A DNA stretch of 21,791 nt. It comes from Silene noctiflora (Eukaryota > Streptophyta > Magnoliopsida > Caryophyllales > Caryophyllaceae). The stretch lies in NCBI GenBank assembly GCA_009801015.1, contig VHZZ01006656.1:44945-66735 (forward strand), in the 5' to 3' direction. Under the pieces are notes generated by a model. The model saw nothing but the letters and a program-made list of their open reading frames with translations. It did no database searches and had not been told where the DNA came from. Numbering within the stretch: the first letter of the stretch is position 1; each line of letters opens with the position of its first letter. This document shows positions 1 through 8,067 of this stretch, in pieces. A program made the translations under genes and the position numbers.

Positions 1-1188
1 TGTCATGGCACAATCCGAGAGGAGATGTTCATATTATTGAACATGAAGACTTGAAGATTTGAAAGGGGTTTTGGAGGATTTTCCAGCACTCATAAGCTCA
101 AGATCAATCTAAGAAGGTGACTTAGATTGTGCCCAATGAACCCTAATTATAATATGTAAGAACATATTTCTTCTATTCATCTTATTTGTTATGCATGCAT
201 GTAGATCCAATTAATTAAGATGTTAATTAATATAATCAGAATGTTCACATAGTGTATGTGATTTCCTTCAAAAACTTTCTCAATATATGGTCGCATAACA
301 TTTTAGTAGTGTTAAGTTGTCATTACATGTGATAATCAAGTATATTGAAGCATAAAATCGAGATTGACTCCTCAAGTCATTACTATGTGCAAATTTGACC
401 CATCTGGCAAATATCTCTCTTAAACCTTATTTGATAATATCCATCAAAGTTGTTGATAAACTATACCATTAAACCATATTTGAAATGAAAATCAAAATTT
501 CATCATGAACAAAGGGTATCTTGAGACTCTAAAGCAAGATTTTTAAGGTGGAAAATGTTGTTTTTAAGACAACTCATAGCTTTACTAGTGAAAATGGTGG
601 TCATTTAACATATTCTAACCAAGCTTTATGTATAAAAATCAAAATTTGGGCATGATTTCCCCTAAAATCCGAAAAATTAAGACGGTCTTATGACAAAATT
701 TTCTCACATATAAGGCAAGATCTACAACTAACAATAAGGTTAAGCCATTGTTGGTCAACTATACTCAACAACAAACACAAGAAATTCTATTATTAACCCA
801 CCATCACCATTTTCGAGCTCAACAATGGTGGACAAAGCTTCAACATAAAATTTTCATTTTTAGCAACAACAATGGTATAAAAAGCTTACTACTAACATGA
901 ATTAAGCATAAACATTCAATTTGTTACAAAAATTTAAGTATACTAGTTTAGATCTAAAGAAAATCAAATTGGGGAAAAAGTTAAGAGAAGAAAAATAAGC
1001 TTACATTGATGAATTAGTAGAGTAAGAGGAAGAGAAGTAAAGCAATGAGAGTAATTCCAATCTACAAAGAGTAACAATGGCGGTTTTAGTGAAGTTTTTG
1101 GTGAAGATAGTGTTGAAGGTATGAAGATAAGAATGAAATAAAGAGGAAATAGAGTGTTCTAGACAAGTTAAGCACACCCCTGTAATCC
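1..1188. other. Gene-free AT-rich DNA, left edge
   Basis: I see no supportable gene here. The sequence is AT-rich and has no long reading frame on either strand. A purine-rich stretch at about 1010-1160 lies directly left of the first ACTCGGTCGAGT cluster. That order (purine-rich, then motif cluster) is the same as inside the LTR at 1881-3591, so this could be the body of another minus-strand LTR or internal DNA of the element whose PBS is at 1866-1877. I found no base-level match to the other LTRs, so the assignment stays open. Confidence 0.4.
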
Positions 1189-1334
1189 AATCGGTCGAGT
1201 GGATGAATTCACTCGGTCGAGTAAGAGTCCACTCGGTCGAGTGGCCGGTCTACTCGGTCGAGTGGATTTTCCAGTAATTAACCAAATTTTGGATTTGGTC
1301 CACTCGGTCGAGTCAAGGTTCTGCTCGGTCGAGT
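1189..1334 (-). repeat. Palindromic 12-mer array A (ACTCGGTCGAGT)
   Basis: Six copies of ACTCGGTCGAGT or one-base variants start at 1189, 1211, 1231, 1252, 1302 and 1323. Spacings are 22, 20, 21, 50 and 21 bp. The 50-bp gap contains a CCAG...TTTTGG sequence like the gaps of the other clusters. It lies about 530 bp beyond the PBS at 1866-1877 in element sense. Strand is assigned by comparison with the minus-strand LTRs. Confidence 0.9.
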
Positions 1335-1865
1335 GGTCCTGTGAGTTCTCAAATTCTTGACTAACACTCGAACAATTTGTCCCTGCAACAAAATAAGAGG
1401 TTCGGGAGTCCACCGTCTAGCGGTGACTTACCCGGGTTAGTTTATACGGTATCACACTTGCCGTTCATTACCTTCACACTCGTAGCCACTCTAACACTAT
1501 CATCATTATTCCTACTTAAAAGATAATATTAGCGATCTCAAACACGCACATGACATTTTACATGTCTAGGATGCGGGATTAATGTCCCTCAAGAATACTC
1601 ACACACCACAATTCCGAAAAACACATCATATCCATTATAAGAATTCATCCATTGTCACAACATTCATGCAACCATTCCACGGTTCACATAGCGTTCACAT
1701 ACTCATATCCACCTATGTGGTGACCAACTAAGACAATAGGCACTAGTTTTGACATGAGGGCGTCCACCCATCCAAAACCGATCTTCTATCATACTCGTGT
1801 CGGGTTCATTTTATTAGACACTCCTACATTCATTTTGGTTCATTGGTTTAGGTTCCAAAATCGTC
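1335..1865 (-). mobile_element. Internal/leader region of minus-strand LTR element 1
   Basis: In element sense this is the sequence immediately after the PBS at 1866-1877. The first ~95 bp (about 1770-1865) match the equivalent stretch of element 2 (about 4225-4322), sharing CGGGTTCATTTT and a TAGACACT(C/A)CTA-like block before the PBS. No gag-like frame is visible here or further on to position 1, about 1.86 kb beyond the PBS. That fits either a long untranslated leader or a non-autonomous element. Confidence 0.6.
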
Positions 1866-1877
1866 GCTCTGATACCA
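1866..1877 (-). other. Primer-binding site, initiator tRNA-Met type
   Basis: On the minus strand this reads TGGTATCAGAGC, the classic plant retrotransposon PBS complementary to the 3' end of initiator tRNA-Met. It is separated by 3 nt (AAG) from the LTR end ...GGGTGTTACA, as expected for priming of minus-strand DNA synthesis. This fixes the element's orientation and the LTR boundary. Confidence 0.9.
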
Positions 1878-2530
1878 CTTTGTAACACCCCTATTATCCG
1901 GCCAAGATAATTGAAGCGTTACCATCTCGGTTTCCCGAGGTAGTGTTTCAGAGATACAATCAAGAAGCCTTTATTATAATTAATGGTTTAGTGACTTACA
2001 TAAAAGTAAACAAATGATAAATAAGTACAACACATACTACTATGACTCTCTAATACAAATCTATCTCATGCCGACACGGCTCCTAAAGTATGACTCGTCC
2101 CGTCTCCCGCGTGACCACAAATGCAACATGAATATAACCTGCTCCCCATATGATCGGAAATATCATAAGGATCGACACAGGCCACCCCGAAAATAGGTGA
2201 CAATTAAGACAAGCCACAAACTGTCAGTTTCGATATTATAAACATGTAGGACACGACAAATGAAATACGGTTATAAAATACAACGATAAAATGCATGGGA
2301 CACAATCTCCAACCACACAACACCGGTACCAGGACACACCCAAACGTACTCAAAATCCGGTGACGGCACCGCAGCACCGCCCACCAAAACAACCTGAACC
2401 GCAGCCCAAAAAAGGTACTCCGGACACACCGGTGGTACCGGGCCCGAGAGCTACTCGGATCTCCTGCCAGACAACGTGACTCAATCTCACATGTCCCTCC
2501 ATAACTCAAGCCATTAATGTGCACATCCCT

Positions 2531-2551
2531 CTTGGAGTGGGAAGCTCCAAG
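2531..2551 (-). repeat. Conserved small hairpin in LTR 1
   Basis: Arms CTTGGAG (2531-2537) and CTCCAAG (2545-2551) are perfect inverted repeats around a 7-nt loop. The same hairpin with a different loop sequence is at 4989-5007 in LTR 2. It sits in the best-conserved block of the two LTRs. Confidence 0.6.
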
Positions 2552-3316
2552 AAGCGACCCAAGCGTGAGACGGTCTCCCAATCGCCTAACGTCTCCATAA
2601 TAATCATAACACCACCACCAATCTCCAACAAGGACATGAGACATATGAATGCAATTATAAACACAATACCCTTTATTCGACATATTACCAAAATGCCATG
2701 ATTTAATCATGTATCCAAGAGTCTCAACTCTCAAGTCAACACAACCAATACCGTGTGATTATGCAGTTCCGACTAATACATGAACTCATCATCCACCTCA
2801 TTTACCATGTGAACGCAAGACTAATAATCTCATAGAATCTAATGATAAATGCATAAAAAAACCATATACAATAATGAAGCCGAGTAGGATTAACCTACCT
2901 TTTAGCATTCTTCACAAGCAATCCAATTAACAAGCAAGATCCGTCTTATAAGACCGTTTCATACTACAATACCACATAATAACTATCACAAATCCTCCCA
3001 CACTATAATATAACATAATACCCCTTAATATTACCCTTTAATTACCCATGTACTAACAATAATTACTAATTAAACAATCCCAATTTGAAACCCCCAAAAT
3101 CTAGGGTTTATAAGACTAAAAACGGTAGATCTAACTTACATGGGTGGAAGGAAGGATAGGTAGGTGAGAAATCCCTTAAAGCAAGATTGGATCCCATATG
3201 AATGAATTTATGAGGGTTTTAGAGGGAAGGAAAAGAGTTTGAAGAGATAAGGAAGAAGATAGGAAATGAATTAGGGTTAGGAGACGAAATATCTTTTATC
3301 GGGTACTAACAGTGTC

Positions 3317-3511
3317 ACTCGGTCGAGGGACTCAGTCCACTCGGTCGAGTGCCACCTACTCGGTCGAGTACGCTACGTACTCGGCCGAGTCAACACTACT
3401 CGGTCGAGTAGATGCACTACTCGACCGAGTCAACCTTACTCGGCCTACTACCAGCTTACTCGGTTCACTCTAACCTTTACTCGGTCTATTATAGGTCCTA
3501 CTTGGTCTAGT
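3317..3511 (-). repeat. Palindromic 12-mer array B in U3 of LTR 1
   Basis: Ten motif copies start at 3317, 3339, 3358, 3379, 3398, 3419, 3438, 3458, 3479 and 3500, with a mean spacing of 20.3 bp (range 19-22). Copies nearest the LTR terminus are most degraded (for example ACTTGGTCTAGT). The array lies 80 bp inside the element-sense start of the LTR, in the U3 region upstream of any promoter. It is the only cluster without a ~50-bp gap. Confidence 0.9.
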
Positions 3512-3591
3512 GTAAGGTCCAATATTACTCTCGTATGACTCTCATGCATCCCAATACCCTCGTACGGGTCCCAAAATATCTGGGTATTACA

Positions 3592-3991
3592 ACAAGGAAC
3601 CATGGCAAATGTCAATATATGTCTCCCAAGAAAAGACAATCAATATTGACTAACTAAAGGGTTCACTTGGTCGAGTGAGGAGATCCACTCGGTCAAGTGA
3701 GTCACCACACGGGTTGATTTTAATCCCTACTCGGTCGAGTGCCCTACTTCCAGAAACTCCCCCAAATTTGCCATCTCGCCCACTCGGTCGAGTGTCCATG
3801 GCCACTCGGTCAAGTGGACTTCGCTCGGTCGAGTACATTACTTACTCGGCCGAGTGCTCTAAATCCAGAATTTACCAACCTTCTGGAAGTCACCCACTCG
3901 GTCGAGTGGGACGGTCCACTCGGTCGAGTGTCTCAGGCTCGGCCGAGTTCCCTCATCTACTAGACCAAGTGCTCTCCCTTAGGGCCTTACA
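3592..3991 (-). mobile_element. Possible truncated LTR remnant (U3 end) of the same family
   Basis: This stretch carries a full palindromic array and then ends at 3982-3991 in GGGCCTTACA, which resembles the LTR ends GGGTATTACA and GAGTATTACA. Array-to-end distance is 21 bp, compared with 28 and 80 bp in LTRs 2 and 1. It abuts LTR 1 at 3591/3592. It could be the U3 end of a third LTR cut by insertion of element 1, in which case 3992-4336 is the very short interior of element 2. No convincing polypurine tract is seen at 3992, so it may instead be internal leader DNA. Confidence 0.35.
3665..3970 (-). repeat. Palindromic 12-mer array C
   Basis: Eleven motif copies start at 3665, 3687, 3729, 3782, 3804, 3823, 3844, 3896, 3918, 3937 and 3959. 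Most spacings are 19-22 bp. The three longer ones are 42, 53 and 52 bp, close to four and five helical turns. Both ~50-bp gaps contain CCAGAA, and the second forms CCAGAA...TTCTGG. Short reading frames that cross this region are translations of the repeat, not genes. Confidence 0.9.
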
Positions 3992-4322
3992 CATCATTCA
4001 ACTCCTATAATTACACACATAATCCTATGCATATAAACATCTAACATGGCTCATATCAACTTAACTACACAACTCATTACACCATGTATCATTGATCAAG
4101 AATCCATCTTATAAGCAACAAAGCAAGAATATGCAACACTTATATGGACACCAAGACGTCCCATTTCCCCATGCGTTGTGATCGACTCGAGCTAAGAGGA
4201 CAAGAGTACAACCTTGGGACGTCTCCCAAGCTTGCCACTAGTTCCCTACAACTCAAACCGGGTTCATTTTCAATAGACACTACTAAGTTCATTGATTCAT
4301 TCATTAGGCTCCAAAATCATCT
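3992..4322 (-). mobile_element. Short interior/leader of minus-strand LTR element 2
   Basis: In element sense this follows the PBS at 4323-4333. About 95 bp next to the PBS match the leader of element 1. No coding frame of useful length is present. If 3592-3991 is a 3' LTR remnant, the whole interior is only about 345 bp, as in a TRIM/LARD-style non-autonomous element. Confidence 0.5.
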
Positions 4323-4333
4323 CTCTGATACCA
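4323..4333 (-). other. Primer-binding site, initiator tRNA-Met type
   Basis: The minus strand reads TGGTATCAGAG, 11 bases complementary to initiator tRNA-Met. The next base is changed relative to the intact TGGTATCAGAGC of element 1. A 3-nt spacer (AAG) separates it from LTR 2, exactly as in element 1. Confidence 0.85.
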
Positions 4334-4988
4334 CTTTTTAACACCCCCATAAGTCGGGAACCTTTCTCAAGGCAAACCTAACCCAAGGAGATGCTACAAG
4401 GCTTGGTTTCCCAAGCTTTGTAGTGCGAACAAACGAATTAAAAGCGATTTAGCATAGATAAGTTGTAGTTAAAATAATGAAGTTACAAGTTAAAGGGATC
4501 CAAATTATGATCCCTAAAATACAACCCAATTGAAGATAAAATGGAGTCACGTAAAAGTCAAAAACTAGGCAACAAATAAGTGACGACTACTAGCATGAAG
4601 ACCGCTTCCAAGCTTCCGAAAGATGCACGCAAACACAACTTGTCAATTCACTACTCCCCATATGAGCGGAAATCATCATATGGTTCACCACAGACATTTG
4701 AAAGAATTTTTGGTTAGCAATGATAGTATAAATGTTCATTAAATGATTTGTGAATACAAAATGCAAATGACATACAATGATATGATGAGCAATATGGCAA
4801 GTCCTCGAACTCCACAACACCACACCAAACCCGGTGATGGCATCGCAACACCGCCACCAAAACACCGGACCGCAGCCAATAACAAAGGTACTCGAGACAC
4901 ACCCGTGGTACCGGGCCCGGGCGCTAACCGGAACCCTTGCCAGACGACGTGTCCCTCCATAACTCAAGCCATTAATATGCACATCCCC

Positions 4989-5049
4989 TTGGAGTATGAA
5001 GCTCCAATGGGCGACTCGAACGTAAGACGGTCTCCCAACCGTCTTACGT
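4989..5049 (-). repeat. Two adjacent hairpins in the conserved block of LTR 2
   Basis: First hairpin: TTGGAG (4989-4994) with CTCCAA (5002-5007), conserved in LTR 1. Second: an 11-bp perfect inverted repeat, ACGTAAGACGG (5020-5030) and CCGTCTTACGT (5039-5049), around an 8-nt loop. The LTR 1 counterpart of the second hairpin keeps about 7 of 10 arm positions. Both would be present in element RNA. Confidence 0.65.
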
Positions 5050-5865
5050 CTCCTCAACAACCATACGTCACCAACCACAACCTCCAACATTCACAATGAA
5101 ACATGCATACACAAGGTAACAAATAAGACATGTTATACAACATTGAACCATCTTAAGACAATAACCACATCCTTGACAACAGACAAACCAATTGAGTAAT
5201 ACATCCCCAACTCATGTTATAATGCAATAATTGAGATTATGATGCCCAATTACACTTACCAAATCACCATACATGAACAAATCCCCAATTAGTATGACAA
5301 GAAACCCTAATTATCCACATCTCATGTTATCATGCAATTACCTCATGGATTATGCAATTCATGACAAGTAAAGTTTAAACAAACATTCATACTAACAAAA
5401 CTAAGTAGGGAAACCCTACTTCTTGCTAGTTTTCACAAATCAATCAACAAGGCTAGAAGGGCTCTTCAATGAAGTCTCCTCCTACACAAATTATAACTAA
5501 CTATCACATTCACATACTACAACAATAACAATACTAATTAACCCTCTAATTAACCCCTTATTAATTATACCAAACCCTAATTAAATCTCATAAGACAACC
5601 CATCAAGAATTAGGGTTTATTAACTAAGACAGGAGAAAAAAGAGAAGTAAATTACACTTACAAACGGTAATAAATGAACAAAGACAAGATTTGAGGAAGA
5701 AGTCTTCAAGTTTGGTGAAAATCCAAAGAGATAAGGCAGGGGAGTGTTTGGGGGGATTTTTGGGTAAGATTGTGAGTGGAAAGAGTGAGGTCAAAACAAC
5801 AAAAGAAGGAGTCAAAAGGCTAAGGTCCACAATCCATTCACGCGTACAACAGTGACAACGACAAC

Positions 5866-6022
5866 ACTCGGTCGAATGCTCGATGACACTCGGTCGAGTG
5901 CATCAGCCACTCGATCAAGTGACTCTAATCAGAATAGATGACACAATTCTAGGTCTCACTCGGTCCACTTACTCAACCGAGTGAGCTCCACTCGGTCGAG
6001 TACTCCGTGTACTCAACCGAAT
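5866..6022 (-). repeat. Palindromic 12-mer array D in U3 of LTR 2
   Basis: Seven motif copies or variants start at 5866, 5888, 5909, 5958, 5971, 5990 and 6011. Spacings are 22, 21, 49, 13, 19 and 21 bp. The 49-bp gap contains TCAGAA...TTCT. Several copies show CG to CA or TG changes (ACTCAACCGAGT, ACTCGATCAAGT). The array ends 28 bp from the LTR terminus. Confidence 0.9.
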
Positions 6023-6050
6023 GAACCCTTCGAAAAACACGAGTATTACA

Positions 6051-7028
6051 CAAAGGCTCTCTATTTATAGTGATTTGATCATTTAAAGAGTACACTTTAG
6101 AGTAATATAATCCACTTATTAAATAAGTAGCCTTTGAGTGATGGTAAGTTTTAGGTTTAGACTTAAGCACGCAATGCTTTAGTCTTTTTTCAGAAAACAA
6201 CTCCCCAAACACTCAATATGTGATGTTTTACGACAATGGCAAAAAGCAATTCTTACTTTAAACCTTTGACAACTTCAAACTTCTATTTTGGTAAAAAGTA
6301 AGATGCACAAATCTAGAAGTTTTGACTTGAGGGGTTTGTGATCTTAATTTTCAGAATTTATTTCAAAGCTTTGTGTTTCAAATGTTAAACCTTTGAAGAT
6401 AAAAAAAAATTGTAAAGATTTGAACACTTGAACTTTTCATTAAAATTCCTCCATACAGTAGTATCAGAAATCACGGTACAGAGTACCGTTGCATGGTTTT
6501 GCAATCACTTGACACTATGAGAATGTTATACTTACTCATTTACAACATTAGAATAAGGCTATGGATAGTTATGATACCTCTTTTTTTTACCTGCCGCAAA
6601 AAAAAAACATTAGAATAAGGCTAGACTCGCCTGTGAGTCTATGGATAGTTAGGATACCTTTTTTTTTACTGCCGCCAAAAAAAAAAACATTAGAATAAGG
6701 CTAGAAGATTTTTTTTGTCTTGACTTCATCTTGCTTATTTTGAGCCTTCTTGGAAGTCCTTTGATTGCTTCAAACACTAAGCATTTGTAACTAAGAAGAA
6801 ACAATCAAATAACAATGAAACTTGGCATCATCAATCAAGTGTGTTCTAACATCTATGAACAACTAAAGACGATTACTTGTTTATACAAGCAACTCTAATA
6901 AAAATGATATGATTCTAAACTAACAAACACGTTTCCATAAAGATACTTATATAGTCATATATCACGTAATACCAAATGTACATACAATATTGCTGGAGAT
7001 CATAAAGGAACAATGGTAACTAGGCAAT
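6051..7028. other. Gene-free AT-rich spacer flanking LTR 2
   Basis: No gene is supportable. Just outside LTR 2, 6061-6070 reads CTATAAATAG on the minus strand, a good TATA-box match 11 bp from the LTR boundary. The LTR may therefore have landed beside a core promoter or in an older LTR. The rest is AT-rich, apart from the tandem repeat at 6544-6705. Confidence 0.5.
6544..6705 (+). repeat. Short tandem repeat, two and a half units
   Basis: A unit starting ACATTAGAATAAGGCT and ending in GATACCT, a T-run, a CTGCCGC-like core and an A-run begins at 6545 and again at 6607. A partial third copy begins at 6687. The second unit is 18 bp longer because it contains AGACTCGCCTGTGAGTCT, whose ends AGACTC and GAGTCT are an inverted repeat. 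Confidence 0.8.
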
Positions 7029-7250
7029 TACTCCCTCCCTCCCGGGTCAATTGTTTACTTATTCCATTTAGGGTGTCTCATTTATTTGTTTATCTTTTTA
7101 TATTAGGAAGATTTTTATAGGTAATTTGATCATACACATTCATTATGATTCACTTGTCATTCACTAACCACCACCACAAATGGCCCCTCCCTTTTCTTTG
7201 GTCTTTGTGCAAAAACCAAAGCTAAACAAATGAGTTGGACGAAGGGCGTA
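7029..7250. mobile_element. Stowaway-like MITE (218 bp plus TA target duplications)
   Basis: The left end reads TA-CTCCCTCCCTCCCGGG and the right end GACGAAGGGCG-TA. The reverse complement of the right end aligns with the left end through the GTTTA-type stretch, with several substitutions. TA dinucleotides flank both sides (7029-7030 and 7249-7250), as for Tc1/mariner-class Stowaway MITEs, whose termini typically begin CTCCCTCC. There is no coding capacity; mobilisation would need a transposase in trans. Confidence 0.7.
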
Positions 7251-7453
7251 CATGCTAACTGCTAAGGGATAAATGACTAATTTTCTCCATAAAGGAAGGG
7301 TTTGTTGTGCTAACTAAGATAAGCTAAGACGCTAAGATCTGAATGCAGATAAACTGTTGTAGTTGTTTTGGTTATGTTTATTATTTTTTTCCCATCATCG
7401 ATCAGTCTCCTGCTTATATAGAACTTATCTATCTAGGTAGTGCTGATAACTGA

Positions 7454-7548
7454 TACTTCCTTCATTTTCATATGATGTACTCATTTTATTAAAATACTCC
7501 ATTCATATATTCAACAAATGGGTATATCATATAAAAACGGAGGAAGTA
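7454..7548. mobile_element. Short Stowaway-like MITE (about 91 bp plus TA)
   Basis: The left arm TA-CTTCCTTCATTTTCATATG and the reverse complement of the right arm, TA-CTTCCTCCGTTTTTATATG, match closely. The complementarity continues towards the centre (ATGTACTCATTT against ATATACCCATTT), so nearly the whole element folds back. TA duplications are at 7454-7455 and 7547-7548. It is non-coding. Confidence 0.75.
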
Positions 7549-7744
7549 CTTTAGTGGGTAACGGGTGAATAAACTCTGATTCCAAACTTCTCTCTCCACT
7601 CGCTTACACTCCTTTCTTCTAGATAATGCTTATCTTCTGGTCCCGGTCTACTTCAGATTCATTCCTTAATACATATTTGGGCCAACCCGTTATTCTTAAA
7701 ATTAGGACTACATACCCTTAACTTAATAAATATAATATTCTGAC

Positions 7745-8067
7745 TAAGGGGTTGTTTGGTTGCCCTTGGAAAAACATGGGAAGTAGAAATTCCCATGAAT
7801 TACGAAAAATGGAGTTGTTTGGTTGCCTTTTTTTTTTTGTAGAAATGGGGGAAATGCCACTTCCCATGGAAGTGACTTCCTACAAGAATGTAGGAAGTTG
7901 CTTACCAACACCCCCTTGGTTGGTTGAAGTTCCCATGGAAGTAAATTCTCACATTGGCAACCAAACAACTTTAGCAAATTCTCATGAAATAGATGAGAGA
8001 GCTTATTTCCCATGAATTCATATTTCGTGTGATGTTGTAATTCCTGTATCAACCAAACGACCCCTAA
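7745..8067. mobile_element. Tourist/Harbinger-like MITE, possibly nested (317 bp plus TAA)
   Basis: Terminal inverted repeats GGGGTTGTTTGGTTG (7748-7762) and, on the other strand, GGGGTCGTTTGGTTG (8064-8050) differ at one of 15 bases. They are flanked by TAA at 7745-7747 and 8065-8067, the 3-bp duplication typical of PIF/Harbinger elements. An inner perfect 15-bp inverted repeat (AGTTGTTTGGTTGCC, 7813-7827 and 7956-7970) repeats the TIR core, suggesting a second copy inside the first. A central hairpin has 10-bp arms ACTTCCTACA (7875-7884) and TGTAGGAAGT (7889-7898). Reading frames crossing it on both strands reflect the inverted repeats, not genes. Confidence 0.8.

Larger units (their letters stand above)
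1881..3591 (-). mobile_element. LTR retrotransposon long terminal repeat 1 (1711 bp)
   Basis: On the plus strand the LTR begins TGTAACACCC and ends GGGTATTACA, giving near-perfect terminal inverted repeats with TG...CA ends. A tRNA-Met PBS adjoins the low-coordinate end, so this is the 5' LTR of a minus-strand element. It shares long stretches with the LTR at 4337-6050, for example a 37-base block at about 2492-2528 with one mismatch. In element order it holds the palindromic array B, a weak TATA-like GATAAAAGAT (3291-3300), a pyrimidine-rich stretch, AT-rich DNA, and a GC-rich conserved block with a hairpin (about 2390-2625). The termini and PBS are common in Ty3/gypsy chromoviruses such as Tekay/Del, but no coding region is present to confirm a lineage. 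Divergence from LTR 2 (roughly 20-25% by eye) shows separate insertions. Confidence 0.85.
4337..6050 (-). mobile_element. LTR retrotransposon long terminal repeat 2 (1714 bp)
   Basis: The plus strand begins TTTAACACCC (the terminal TG has mutated to TT) and ends GAGTATTACA. It is 1714 bp against 1711 bp for LTR 1 and is colinear with it: GC-rich conserved block at about 4850-5070, AT-rich middle, purine-rich stretch at 5624-5800 (pyrimidine-rich in element sense), and motif array D at the U3 end. The PBS at 4323-4333 marks it as a 5' LTR of a minus-strand element. It shares the family of LTR 1 and of the plus-strand LTR at 21487, whose start TGTAATACTCG equals the reverse complement of this one's end. 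Confidence 0.85.

Noticed and set aside
3317..3970. CRISPR-like appearance (short repeats with ~8-10-nt or ~40-nt spacers)
   Set aside because: Repeats are only 12 bp and palindromic, spacing is too short, copies are degenerate, and they lie inside LTRs of a plant genome without cas genes.
3675..4010. Ser/Arg-rich frames across array C on both strands, and similar frames at 1168-1413 and 21410-21649
   Set aside because: They are translations of the ACTCGGTCGAGT repeat in several frames, with no domain. The 21410 frame also joins gag residues to LTR sequence across an insertion boundary.
2204..5099. Frames of 118-176 codons inside LTRs 1 and 2
   Set aside because: They lie in the conserved GC-rich LTR block on either strand. 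Starts and ends are not shared between the two LTRs, so they are chance openings.
1881..6050. Hammerhead ribozyme in the LTRs, as in retrozymes
   Set aside because: I looked for CTGATGA with a matching GAAA core near the conserved hairpins on both strands and found none. LTRs of 1.7 kb are also too long for retrozymes.
7744..8052. Two opposed frames of about 90-100 codons
   Set aside because: They fall entirely inside the Tourist-like MITE and reflect its inverted repeats.
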